NCBI RefSeq assembly: GCF_904063055.1
Contig: NZ_CAJFCN010000003.1
Location: 372,001-436,000 of the forward strand
DNA length: 64,000 nt
Direction: 5' to 3'
From: Pseudomonas paracarnis
Lineage (GTDB): Bacteria; Pseudomonadota; Gammaproteobacteria; Pseudomonadales; Pseudomonadaceae
Every line of letters begins with the position of its first letter. Within the stretch, counting starts at the first letter, position 1. The notes below the pieces were generated by a model. The model was not told where the DNA came from. It worked only from the letters and a program-made list of their open reading frames with translations, and searched no databases. Both the position numbers and the translations under genes were made by a program. Positions 54,675-63,308 of this stretch are shown piece by piece.

Positions 54675-55868
54675 TTAGATAACGCCGCGCTCGCGCAGGC
54701 TGTTAATGGCCTCAACGGAGTAACCCAGCTGATCGAGGATGCCTTGGCTGTGTTGCCCCAGCGCTGGCACGCCGTCCATGCGCGGGGTAAACGCGGCGTT
54801 ACGGGCCGGTGGCAGCAGCGACGGCAACGGCCCCGCCGGGCTGTCGACGTCGCGCCAGCTGTCGCGGGCCTTGAGTTGCGGGTGGTCCCACACGCCTTGC
54901 ATATCGTTGACCCGGGCGCTGGCAATTTGCGCGTCTTCCAGGCGCTGGATCACCGCCTCGACGTCCAGTTGGGCAAAGCGCTCCACGATGATCTGGCGCA
55001 GCACCTCGCGGTTGGCCGAGCGCTTGAAATTGGCGCTGAAGCGTTCGTCCATGGCCAGCGCCGGGGTGAGCAGCACTTTGTCACAGAACGCCGCCCATTC
55101 GCGCTCGTTCTGCAAGCCGAGCATCACGGTGCCGCCGCCCCCGGTGGGAAACGGCCCGTAGGGGTAAATCGTCGAATGCGCGGCACCCGCACGCGGTGGC
55201 GGCGCCGCGCCGTCGAAGGCGTAATACATCGGGTAGCCCATCCACTCCACCAGGCTTTCGAGCATGCTTACATCGATGCGGCTGCCCTGGCCGGTTTTGC
55301 CGCGCAGCAGCAGCGCCGACAGAATGCCGCTGTAGGCGTACATGCCGGCGGAGATATCCGCGATGGAGCAACCGGCCTTGGCCATCTGTTCTTCTTCTGG
55401 GCCTCCGGTCACCGAGAGGAAGCCGCCCTCGCTCTGGATCAGCAGGTCGTAGGCTTTCTTTTTCTCGTAGGGCCCGCCTTCGCCATAGCCGGAAATATCG
55501 CAGACGATCAGGCGTGGAAAACGTACGTGCAGCGCCTCGAACGATAAGCCCATGCGCGCCGCCGCGCCGGGGGCAAGGTTCTGCACCAGCACATCGGCAT
55601 CGGCCAGCAGCGCATCCAGAATGGCGCCCGCCTCGTCCTGCTTAAGGTCCAGGGTCAGGCTTTCCTTGGAGCGGTTGGTCCAGACGAAATGTGACGCCAG
55701 GCCACGCACCCGCTCGTCATAGCCACGGGCGAAATCGCCGGTGCCGGGGCGCTCTACCTTGATGACCCGGGCACCGAGGTCGGCCAGTTGGCGCGTACAG
55801 AACGGCGCGGCAATCGCGTGTTCCAGGCTGACGACGGTGATGCCGTCCAGCGGTCGTTGTTCAGTCAT
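54675..55868 (-). CDS. ict: Itaconate CoA-transferase (CaiB/BaiF family)
   Basis: This 397-residue class III CoA-transferase starts RPLDGITVVSLEHAIAAPFCTRQLADLGARVIKVE. NRSKESLTLDLKQDEA and the catalytic-Asp region KAGCSIADISAGMYAY follow. In the equivalent P. aeruginosa operon it activates itaconate to itaconyl-CoA using succinyl-CoA. It lies 10 bases after the MmgE/PrpD gene. The substrate assignment comes from gene order rather than the family itself. Confidence 0.87.
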   Translation of the reverse strand: MTEQRPLDGITVVSLEHAIAAPFCTRQLADLGARVIKVERPGTGDFARGYDERVRGLASHFVWTNRSKESLTLDLKQDEAGAILDALLADADVLVQNLAPGAAARMGLSFEALHVRFPRLIVCDISGYGEGGPYEKKKAYDLLIQSEGGFLSVTGGPEEEQMAKAGCSIADISAGMYAYSGILSALLLRGKTGQGSRIDVSMLESLVEWMGYPMYYAFDGAAPPPRAGAAHSTIYPYGPFPTGGGGTVMLGLQNEREWAAFCDKVLLTPALAMDERFSANFKRSANREVLRQIIVERFAQLDVEAVIQRLEDAQIASARVNDMQGVWDHPQLKARDSWRDVDSPAGPLPSLLPPARNAAFTPRMDGVPALGQHSQGILDQLGYSVEAINSLRERGVI

Positions 55869-55878
55869 GACAAATCCC

Positions 55879-57228
55879 TCAAAGCCAATGGGCCATGGAC
55901 GCGGTAGTTCGCAGGTTCCACACCTGCTCGATCAGGCGGTTGGCCTGGGCCGGGGTGCGGGCGCCACTGAAGTCGGCCAGGCGCTGGAACTTGTCCGCCA
56001 GCTCGGCACGGCTCAGGGTGTTGCCCGGGTCGCCCTTGGGTTCATCAATGGCACCGTGCAGCGTGCGGCCATCGGTGGTGGTGACGGTAACGCGGCCCAG
56101 CCAGCGTTGCGGGTAGGCGTTGTCGACTTCGGGGTCCAGGCTCATGCAGACCTTGTCGCGAAACGCCGCGACCGCAGGATCGGTCAACGCCAGCTCATGG
56201 AATTCAGGCAAACCGGCTTTGCCATGCACAGCGATCAGCCCAAGCACCGTGCCCATGGAAAATTTGGCCTGGTGCACGGTGGTCGGCACCGTCACTCGGC
56301 CGAGTACGTCAATGGCGCCTTGGTGCACGTGGGTTTGCACCTGGGAGATCTGCGCAGCGCTCAGGCCTTCACGCTGCATCACGTCCAGCAGCGCATCGGC
56401 AGCAGGATGGGTGTGGCGACAGGAGGCGTGGAATTTGAACGAGGTTTCCACCAGCGCCCAACGGCTGCCCAGCTCGGAAGACAATTTGCCCGGTTGGGCA
56501 TCACTGGACATCCCGGCCGCCAAACCTTTGTCACCTTCAAGGATATTGCGCGCGCCGGTCAGCCCATCGGCCGTAAGGTAAGCCGCCAGCAAGCCGTCCG
56601 CCGCCGCCTTGGCCGTGTGCAGTTGCTTGGAGTCGGCGGCATCGCGCAGAAACTCCCACAGCCCGGCAGCCTGGGTGCCGGCGCTGCCGAGCAGGTTGAT
56701 GAATTGTTCTTCGTTGAAGTCGAGCAACTTGCCCACCGCGACCGCCGCCGCCAGGGTGCCGACCGTGGCCGTGGTGTGGAAGATGCGGTAGTGGGAGCGG
56801 CCCATGAACTCACCGATGCGAATCCCCGCCTCATAGCCGGCTACAGAAGCCAGCAACAGCTCACGACCAGACTTGCCGAGGTCCTGGGCAGCCGCCAATG
56901 CAGCGGGAAACACCACGGTGGCCGGGTGCAGCACGGAGCTGTTGTGCAGGTCATCCTGCTCTACCAGATGTGAGGAAGCGGCGTTGACCAGTGCGGCAAA
57001 ATACGCGCTGGTGCCGGTGCCGTTGACGATCACCTGGGCCGGGCCGCTGCTCGGGCCCATCTTCTGCGCGTAGCGTTCAAACAGGGGGATCGGGTGCGCG
57101 CCTTGGCTGGCCAAGGCGGATGCGAGCCAATCCAGGTACAGTTCTTCGGTGCGCGCCAGCACGGGCTCGGGCAATTGTGAGTACGTCAGCTCGGCCAGGA
57201 ATCGGCACAGGGCTTGGGTAGGGCTCAT
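55879..57228 (-). CDS. MmgE/PrpD family protein
   Basis: This 449-residue protein of the 2-methylcitrate dehydratase / cis-aconitate decarboxylase superfamily has SSHLVEQDDLHNSSVLHPATVVFPAALAAAQ (substrate-site region) and FKFHASCRHTHPAADALLDVM. Family members include PrpD and the itaconate-forming CAD. An MmgE/PrpD gene (PA0881) occupies the same place in the P. aeruginosa itaconate operon; its reaction there is not settled to my knowledge. It lies 10 bases after the acyl-CoA dehydrogenase gene. Confidence 0.85.
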   Translation of the reverse strand: MSPTQALCRFLAELTYSQLPEPVLARTEELYLDWLASALASQGAHPIPLFERYAQKMGPSSGPAQVIVNGTGTSAYFAALVNAASSHLVEQDDLHNSSVLHPATVVFPAALAAAQDLGKSGRELLLASVAGYEAGIRIGEFMGRSHYRIFHTTATVGTLAAAVAVGKLLDFNEEQFINLLGSAGTQAAGLWEFLRDAADSKQLHTAKAAADGLLAAYLTADGLTGARNILEGDKGLAAGMSSDAQPGKLSSELGSRWALVETSFKFHASCRHTHPAADALLDVMQREGLSAAQISQVQTHVHQGAIDVLGRVTVPTTVHQAKFSMGTVLGLIAVHGKAGLPEFHELALTDPAVAAFRDKVCMSLDPEVDNAYPQRWLGRVTVTTTDGRTLHGAIDEPKGDPGNTLSRAELADKFQRLADFSGARTPAQANRLIEQVWNLRTTASMAHWL

Positions 57229-57238
57229 GCTCAGGCCC

Positions 57239-58402
57239 TCAGAAGCTGCGTGGCAGTTCGAGCAAATGCTCGGCCACGTAGGACAGGATCAGGTTGGTGG
57301 AGATCGGCGCCACCTGGTACAGGCGGGTCTCGCGGAATTTGCGCTCCACGTCGTACTCGCAGGCAAAGCCGAAGCCGCCGTGGGTTTGCAGGCAGGCATT
57401 GGCCGCTTCCCAGGACGCCTTGGCCGCCAGGTACTTGGCCATGTTGGCACTGGCCCCGGCGTTCTTGCCGCTGTCGTATTCCTCGCAGGCACGCCAGCGC
57501 ATCAGGTCGGCCGCTTCGATCTCGATATGCGCCTCGGCAATCGGGAACTGCACGCCCTGGTTTTGCCCGATGGGCCGGCCAAACACCACACGGTCGCGGG
57601 CATAGGCGCTGGCCTTTTCGATGAACCAGCGGCCGTCACCGATGCACTCGGCGGCAATCAGCGTGCGCTCGGCATTCAGGCCATCAAGGATGTATTTGAA
57701 GCCCTTGCCCTCCTCGCCAATCAGGCTGTCCAGGGGCAGCTCCAGGTTGTCGAAGAACAGCTCGTTGGTCTCATGGTTGACCATATTGGCGATGGGCTGC
57801 ACGGTCAGGCCGTTGCCGATGGCCTGGCGCAGGTCCACCAGGAAGATCGACATGCCTTCGGATTTTTTCTTTACGTCGGCCAAGGGCGTGGTGCGTGCCA
57901 GCAGAATCATCAGGTCGGAATGCTGTACCCGTGAGATCCAGACTTTCTGGCCGTTGATCACGTACTTGTCGCCGCGCTTGATCGCCGTGGTCTTGATCTT
58001 GGTGGTGTCGGTGCCGGTAGTGGGTTCGGTGACGGCCATCGACTGCAAGCGCAATTCACCGCTGGCCAGCTTGGGCAGGTAGTAGCGTTTTTGCGCCTCG
58101 CTGCCATGACGCAGCAGGGTGAACATGTTGTACATCTGGCCGTGCACGGTGCCCGAGTTGCCGCCGCAGCGGTTGACTTCCTCAAGGATCACCGAGGCTT
58201 CGGCCAGGCCCAGGCCGGAACCGCCGTATTCCTCGGGGATCATTGCCGACAGCCAGCCAGCATCGGTCAGGGCCTTGACGAAGGCTTCGGGGAAGCCTTT
58301 TTCTTCATCGATCTTGCGCCAGTAAGCGGCATCGAACTCGGCGCACAAGGCGCGCACGCCGTCGCGGATCGCATTGAGTTCTTCGTTGTCATGGGCATTC
58401 AT
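57239..58402 (-). CDS. Acyl-CoA dehydrogenase of the itaconate operon
   Basis: This 387-residue flavoprotein has the classic fold: IPEEYGGSGLGLAEASVILEEV, LQSMAVTEPTTGTDTTKIKTTA and ITGQKVWIS-like VINGQKVWISRVQHSD. The last helix is CLQTHGGFGFACEYDVERKFRETRLYQVAPISTNLI. Here the usual YEGT is replaced by APIST. It corresponds in position to PA0879. Its role in itaconate use is unclear; it may handle a side intermediate such as methylsuccinyl-CoA. It lies 28 bases after ich. Confidence 0.86.
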   Translation of the reverse strand: MNAHDNEELNAIRDGVRALCAEFDAAYWRKIDEEKGFPEAFVKALTDAGWLSAMIPEEYGGSGLGLAEASVILEEVNRCGGNSGTVHGQMYNMFTLLRHGSEAQKRYYLPKLASGELRLQSMAVTEPTTGTDTTKIKTTAIKRGDKYVINGQKVWISRVQHSDLMILLARTTPLADVKKKSEGMSIFLVDLRQAIGNGLTVQPIANMVNHETNELFFDNLELPLDSLIGEEGKGFKYILDGLNAERTLIAAECIGDGRWFIEKASAYARDRVVFGRPIGQNQGVQFPIAEAHIEIEAADLMRWRACEEYDSGKNAGASANMAKYLAAKASWEAANACLQTHGGFGFACEYDVERKFRETRLYQVAPISTNLILSYVAEHLLELPRSF

Positions 58403-58430
58403 CTACGGCTCTCCGCCTGTTGTTATCGGG

Positions 58431-59249
58431 TTATTCGAAATGCACCTGGGCGGTCTGTGCCAGGCCTTCAGTGTTGCCAGCCCACAGTTCTGCGACGCCG
58501 GTGGCGGTGATGCGCCCGCCGACCTGAAAAGGCTGTGGCGCAATCAGTGGGCGCACGCCGCGATAGGCAAAGCGGCGCAAGGTCGCCTCAGGGTGCGCTC
58601 GGCAGAACGCACGCAGGTTCAAGGTGGCGATCAGCGGGCCATGCACCACCAGGCCGGCATAGCCTTCGGTGCCGGTGACATAGGGGTAGTCGTAGTGGAT
58701 GCGGTGGCCGTTGAACGTGACGGCGCTGTAGCGGAACAACAGGGTCGGCGTCGGCTCGACGGCCTCTGTCCATTCGCCCCGGGCCAGCGCGTCGCCGCTG
58801 CCAGGCTTGGGTGGCGTGGGTTCGCGGTAGACGATGTCCTGCTCCTCGCGGATGGCCAGGCGCCCTTCCTGGGAGTAGTCATGACGCACGGTGACAAATA
58901 GCAGTGAGCCGGTGCGCCCGGTCTTTTCTTCGACCTGGGTGATGGTCGACACGCGCGTAGCCGCCTCGCCAGCCCGCAGTGGGTGCAGAAATTCAAGACG
59001 CCCACCGGCCCACATGCGATTGCGGTTATCGGCCGGCGGCAGAAACCCGCCGCGTGCCGGGTGGCCGTCGCTGCCCAACGCCACCTCCGGCAGCGGGTCC
59101 TGGAAAAAGCACCATTGCCACAACGCAGGCACAGCATCGCCGTCGGCAGGCACCTCTTCACCTAATGTGGCGGCGATGCGCTTGAGCAGGTTATGGCTCA
59201 GGTGGTCGTAGGCGGTCTCACTTCGGCCGATCCAATCAGTGGCGCTCAT
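58431..59249 (-). CDS. ich: Itaconyl-CoA hydratase, MaoC-like
   Basis: This 272-residue FAS1-like/MaoC-type dehydratase of the mesaconyl-C4-CoA hydratase group has DPLPEVALGSDGHPARGGFLPP and RMWAGGRLEFLHPL. The hydratase motif is LLFRYSAVTFNGHRIHYDYPY with its Asp/His pair, then VVHGPLIATLNL. In P. aeruginosa it hydrates itaconyl-CoA to citramalyl-CoA. ATG 59249 (MSATDWIGRSETAY) is preferred; the frame's upstream part is non-coding promoter. It is the first gene of the operon and divergent from the LysR gene. Confidence 0.87.
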   Translation of the reverse strand: MSATDWIGRSETAYDHLSHNLLKRIAATLGEEVPADGDAVPALWQWCFFQDPLPEVALGSDGHPARGGFLPPADNRNRMWAGGRLEFLHPLRAGEAATRVSTITQVEEKTGRTGSLLFVTVRHDYSQEGRLAIREEQDIVYREPTPPKPGSGDALARGEWTEAVEPTPTLLFRYSAVTFNGHRIHYDYPYVTGTEGYAGLVVHGPLIATLNLRAFCRAHPEATLRRFAYRGVRPLIAPQPFQVGGRITATGVAELWAGNTEGLAQTAQVHFE

Positions 59250-59334
59250 CGGGTGCAGGTCCTCAGGCAGTGGGTGTCTGCCGAGGATCATGCAAGGGCC
59301 AGCCCGTTCTGAGAATTTGCATTTCAATAAACCA

Positions 59335-59355
59335 GCGTTCGGTTATGCTGAACGC
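59335..59355. promoter_or_regulatory. Inverted repeat before ich (putative ItcR site)
   Basis: GCGTTC-GGTTATGCT-GAACGC lies 86-106 bp before the ich start. It shares both arms and spacing with the palindrome before dctP. It includes TTC-N9-GAA, the LysR-type T-N11-A layout. Binding is inferred. Confidence 0.65.
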
Positions 59356-59384
59356 CAATTTAATTGGAAAACACCGTACATCCC

Positions 59385-59473
59385 TGTGGGAGCGGGCTTG
59401 CTCGCGAAAGCGCAGTGTCAGTCACTGAATACATTGCCTGATACACCGCTTTCGCGAGCAAGCCCGCTCCCAC
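59385..59473. repeat. REPIN (GCGGGCTTGCTCGCGAAAGC subtype)
   Basis: Paired arms TGTGGGAGCGGGCTTGCTCG and the inverse, with a different inner sequence from the other REPINs. It sits unusually between a regulatory palindrome and the itcR start. Confidence 0.9.
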
Positions 59474-59523
59474 ATTTGGGTCTTCATTGTGATGAGGTTT
59501 GGTGTTTATACCGGGAGCCTTGC

Positions 59524-60423
59524 ATGCACTTCGATCTCGCCGACCTGCGCCTGTTTATCCATATCGCCGAATCCCCCAGCCTCACTCAGGGTGCCAAGCG
59601 CGCCTTCCTGTCGCCGGCTGCCGCCAGTGCGCGGATCAAGGCCCTGGAAGGACAGCTCGACACGCGCCTGTTGTACCGCGACAGCCGGGGCGTGGAAATC
59701 ACTCCGGCAGGCGAGCGCCTGTTACACCATGCGCGGTTGATCATGCGCCAGGTGGATTACCTCAAAAGCGAGTTCACCCAATACGGCGTGGATTCGGCCG
59801 GGCATATTCGTATCTTCGCCAACACCACGGCGGTCACCGAGTTTTTGCCGGAAGTCCTGGCAGGCTTTCTGTCACAGCGCCCGGGCGTCACCGTCGACCT
59901 GCAGGAACGCCTGTCACGAGACATCGTGCGCGGGGTGCTCGATGGCACCAGTGACATGGGTATCATCGCCGGCCCCGTGGAAGCCTCCGGCCTGCAAGTG
60001 TTGCATTTCAGCACCGATGAACTGGTGCTGATGGTGCCCGTCGGGCATGCCTTGGCCGAACTGCCTTCGGTCACCCTCGAGCAGACCCTGGCGTATCAGC
60101 ATATCGGCCTGCATGAAGGCAGCACGCTGTTGAGTTTCCTGCGTGAACACGTCGAGCGTCTGGGCAAGCAATTGTCGCTGCGTATCCAGGTCTCGAGCTT
60201 CGAGGCGATCTGCCGGATGGTCGAGGCCGGCGTGGGCATTGGCATCATTCCAGAGTCCGCCGCCCTGCGTCACAGCCGCACCATGCAGCTGGTGACGGTG
60301 AAACTGGACGAGCCCTGGGCGATTCGCGAGCGCAGCATCCTGGTACGCGAGCTGGAAGCGCTGCCGGGGACCATACGCGCCCTGATCGCCACGTTGATGC
60401 CTGCCCCCCTGGGCAAATCCTGA
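59524..60423 (+). CDS. itcR: LysR-family regulator of the itaconate operon
   Basis: This 299-residue LTTR starts MHFDLADLRLFIHIAESPSLTQGAKRAFLSPAAAS, with the helix-turn-helix at about 20-40. The effector domain includes VLDGTSDMGIIAGPVEASGL. It stands divergent from ich as PA0877 does from the P. aeruginosa itaconate genes. ATG 59524 is preferred; the frame is open upstream through the REPIN. It is expected to sense itaconate or itaconyl-CoA; the name follows that locus. Confidence 0.83.
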   Translation: MHFDLADLRLFIHIAESPSLTQGAKRAFLSPAAASARIKALEGQLDTRLLYRDSRGVEITPAGERLLHHARLIMRQVDYLKSEFTQYGVDSAGHIRIFANTTAVTEFLPEVLAGFLSQRPGVTVDLQERLSRDIVRGVLDGTSDMGIIAGPVEASGLQVLHFSTDELVLMVPVGHALAELPSVTLEQTLAYQHIGLHEGSTLLSFLREHVERLGKQLSLRIQVSSFEAICRMVEAGVGIGIIPESAALRHSRTMQLVTVKLDEPWAIRERSILVRELEALPGTIRALIATLMPAPLGKS

Positions 60424-60539
60424 TGTTTTTATAAGCGGCCGTTAACAGTCTTTGACAGTTTCCCGACAAAGCACTCAAAGATTCTCAGCACCCGCCGCCC
60501 TAGCATTCCAGCATCCAAATCATCATTCGGGTGCTCTTG

Positions 60540-62363
60540 ATGTTTCGCAGACTGCGCGGTATTCCGCTATTGGGTTGCCTGTTGGGCAGTATCGGTTGCC
60601 ACTCGCAACCGCCTGCCCCGCCGCCGATTCAAAAAGGTGATTACGGCGCAATCATCCGCTACCTGCAGACCCGCATTCCCCAGGAGATGGCGCGGGACAA
60701 TGTGGCGGGATTGTCGATTGCCCTGGTCAATGGCCAGGAGCTGATCTGGGCCCGCGGCTTTGGCCTGGCTGACAAAGACCTGGGGGTGCCGGTCACGCCC
60801 AATACCGCGTTTCGCGCCGGTGGCATCTCCAAGCTGCTGACCGCCACGGCGGCGCTGCAACTGGTGGAGCAGCAACACCTGGCGCTGGATGCGCCGATCC
60901 AGCAGACCCTGCGTGAGTTCTACGTACGCTCCCGCTTTCACAGCGACCAGGCCGAGGCGGATCGAGCGATCACCTTGCGGCGCTTGCTCAGCCATCAATC
61001 CGGCTTGCCCAGCGAGCACCTGCGCGACCTGCGCAGCACCTATGCCATGGGGCAGATGCCGATGCGTGTGTCGGGTGTGTGGCTGAGCAGCCTGCCGGGT
61101 TCCCAGGTGGCGTATTCCAACCTTGGCTATGCCTTGGTGGGCGCCGCCATTGAGCGCAGCGGCGGCAAAAGCTTCGAAGCCCAGTTACAAAGCAGCCTGC
61201 TCACACCCTTGCGAATGAACCAGTCCAGTTTCCTGGGTACCGGTGCGCAAATGAGCTATCGCGCCCACGGCTACGAGGATGGCAAGGCCAGCACCGACCC
61301 CCAGGTGCGTGACCTCGCCGCCGGTGGCCTGTGGACCAGCCCCAAAGACCTCAGCCGCTACGTGCGCATGCTGTTTGCCAAGGGCACCTACAAGGGCCGT
61401 CAGATCCTCGGCAGCGCTTCTATCGATGCCATGTTTACCCAGCAAAACACCGGCAACGCCTTGGATTTCGACTGCCAGATGGGCTTGGGCTGGTTCTTGG
61501 CGCCCTGTGGTGACGAGCCCATCGGCCCCGGTGTGCGCACCTACCAGCACAGCGGTGGCGGCGACGACTTCGTGGCCCAGTTGACCCTGCTGCCGGATCA
61601 GCAACTGGCCGTGGTCATCATGGCCAACGACAGCAACGCCGAAGACATGGTGGTGTCGCTGACCACCGACAGCCTGCGCCTGATGCTCCAGGCTCAGACC
61701 GGCAAGCCCGTATGCGCCGACGACTGCCAGGCCCCCAGCCACGGCCTCAAGCTGCGCCATGTACCGGCGGCGGTGGATCGCAAGCGCCTGGCCGGCTTCT
61801 ACGCGACCGCCTGGGGCGTGTTCCGCATCAGGGATGAGCATGCCCGTTTGAGCGGTGAACTGGCCGGCTACGATTTCCAGCTATTGCGTGATGAGCAAGG
61901 CTGGCTGCGGGCGCAGAAAAAGATACTGGGGTTCTGGCGCAAGGACCTCGGCGATTTGGGCCGCGTGCAGCTGGATGTGCTCACGGTACAAGGCCGCCAA
62001 ATGCTCACCGCCCGCAGCCACGGCCAACGCATTGCCATCGGCGAGCGCATCGAGCCGCCGCCCTTGTCCGCCGCGTGGGCCAACACGGTCGGCACCTACC
62101 AGGTGCTCAGCAGCCATGAACCCGACGCGCCATTGAGTGGCATCAGCGTGCGCCAGGAGGACGGTTTCCTGGTGATTCGCGGCCAATTAAACGGCGAGCC
62201 GCTGACCGACTACATCCTGCTGCCCATCGACAACGCCCATGCGGTGCTGGCCGGCAACGGCTACGGCCTGGGCGATACCGTCAGCCGCCAGGTCAACGGC
62301 CTGAGTGCTTCGGGCTACTCGTTCAAACGCACCCATTCACCCCACACACCCTTGAACCTCTAA
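60540..62363 (+). CDS. mipB: MipB-like beta-lactamase-fold lipoprotein lacking the nucleophile serine
   Basis: This 607-residue lipoprotein (lipobox region LGSIGC near residues 18-23) has a serine beta-lactamase/DD-peptidase-type domain (about 35-385) and a C-terminal beta-rich part. The SxxK motif reads G95-I-S-K98 in FRAGGISKLLT, so the nucleophile Ser is Gly while the Lys is kept. YSN (Y192-S-N194) and HSG (in YQHSGGGDDF) remain. A catalytic role is therefore doubtful. Gene order with mipA and a ParS-like kinase matches PA1797/mipA/parS in P. aeruginosa, where such proteins were reported to act with ParS in polymyxin sensing (recalled). ATG 60540 is given; GTG 60531 and TTG 60537 are also in frame. 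Confidence 0.78.
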   Translation: MFRRLRGIPLLGCLLGSIGCHSQPPAPPPIQKGDYGAIIRYLQTRIPQEMARDNVAGLSIALVNGQELIWARGFGLADKDLGVPVTPNTAFRAGGISKLLTATAALQLVEQQHLALDAPIQQTLREFYVRSRFHSDQAEADRAITLRRLLSHQSGLPSEHLRDLRSTYAMGQMPMRVSGVWLSSLPGSQVAYSNLGYALVGAAIERSGGKSFEAQLQSSLLTPLRMNQSSFLGTGAQMSYRAHGYEDGKASTDPQVRDLAAGGLWTSPKDLSRYVRMLFAKGTYKGRQILGSASIDAMFTQQNTGNALDFDCQMGLGWFLAPCGDEPIGPGVRTYQHSGGGDDFVAQLTLLPDQQLAVVIMANDSNAEDMVVSLTTDSLRLMLQAQTGKPVCADDCQAPSHGLKLRHVPAAVDRKRLAGFYATAWGVFRIRDEHARLSGELAGYDFQLLRDEQGWLRAQKKILGFWRKDLGDLGRVQLDVLTVQGRQMLTARSHGQRIAIGERIEPPPLSAAWANTVGTYQVLSSHEPDAPLSGISVRQEDGFLVIRGQLNGEPLTDYILLPIDNAHAVLAGNGYGLGDTVSRQVNGLSASGYSFKRTHSPHTPLNL

Positions 62364-62379
62364 CCAGGAAAACATCCTG

Positions 62380-63171
62380 ATGCACTCAAAAAACCTGTGC
62401 CTGTCATTGACCTCACTGTGCCTGCTCGCCGCCGCCGATACGGCGCTTGCCGAAGACTGGCAATACAGCCTCAAGGCCGGCATGGCCAACGCACCCCGCT
62501 ACAGTGGCAGCGACGAACGTATGACGGCGCCTGTGCTCGGCGGCAAAATCATCAGCCCCTGGGGCGTCTTCCTCGACACTGATACGGGCTTGGGCTGGGG
62601 TTACGAAGGTGATGCCCTGAGCTTCAGCGCATACGTTGGCGCAAGCGATTCGCGCAAGGATAAAAATGAAAGCATGCATGCCGGCTCCAAACGCCTCAAA
62701 GGCATGGGCGAGATCAAGTCACGTCCGCAATTGGGGGTAAGTACCGCCTACAACCTCGGCGGTGTGATCATCGGCGCCACCCTGGAACATGCGCTTGAAG
62801 AAGATAAACACAAGGAAACCGGCAAGGCTTTTACCCACCTGGAGTTGAGCCTGGGTACCCATCTCTATGAAGGCCGCTACGGCTCCGTCGATGCCGCCAT
62901 CAACAGCCACTTCGGTGACCGCAACTACCTGCAAACCTGGTACGGCGTGACTGCCGACCAGGCCACCCGCAGCCGCTTCAAGGAATACAAGGCAAGTGCC
63001 GGCAATATCAGCAATGGCATGAACCTCTCATGGAGCGTGCCGATCAACGAACACACGCAGTTCTCGACCTTGCTCGATGTGCAATACCTGGCGAATGAAG
63101 CAGGCAAGAGCCCGATTGTGGAGCAGCGGCTGCAGGCGTCGGTGTTGGGGGAGCTGCAGTACACCTTCTGA
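62380..63171 (+). CDS. mipA: MipA/OmpV-family outer-membrane protein
   Basis: This 263-residue beta-barrel protein has a signal peptide (LCLLAAADTALA, then EDWQYSLKAG). Family features are NAPRYSGSDERMTAPVLGGKII, GLGWGYEGDALSFSAYVG and a final strand GELQYTF ending in Phe, as in outer-membrane barrels. It starts 16 bases after mipB, in one operon. MipA proteins are scaffolds or envelope sensors; in P. aeruginosa the neighbouring MipA has been linked to ParRS induction. Confidence 0.86.
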   Translation: MHSKNLCLSLTSLCLLAAADTALAEDWQYSLKAGMANAPRYSGSDERMTAPVLGGKIISPWGVFLDTDTGLGWGYEGDALSFSAYVGASDSRKDKNESMHAGSKRLKGMGEIKSRPQLGVSTAYNLGGVIIGATLEHALEEDKHKETGKAFTHLELSLGTHLYEGRYGSVDAAINSHFGDRNYLQTWYGVTADQATRSRFKEYKASAGNISNGMNLSWSVPINEHTQFSTLLDVQYLANEAGKSPIVEQRLQASVLGELQYTF

Positions 63172-63185
63172 TCTGACTTGCCCTC

Positions 63186-63285
63186 TGTAGGAGCGAGCTT
63201 GCTCGCGAAAAACTCGCAGGCGCCGCGTTTATCCAGAAAACACGCGTTATCGTTGAGGTTCTTCGCGAGCAAGCTCGCTCCTACA
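63186..63285. repeat. REPIN-like inverted repeat (TGTAGGAGCGAGCTTGCTCGCG type)
   Basis: Arms TGTAGGAGCGAGCTTGCTCG and the inverse are about 60 bases apart. It differs in sequence from the other REPINs of the window. It lies between convergent mipA and parS. Confidence 0.85.
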
Positions 63286-63308
63286 GGATGGCATGGGGGC
63301 AAGCCGCC

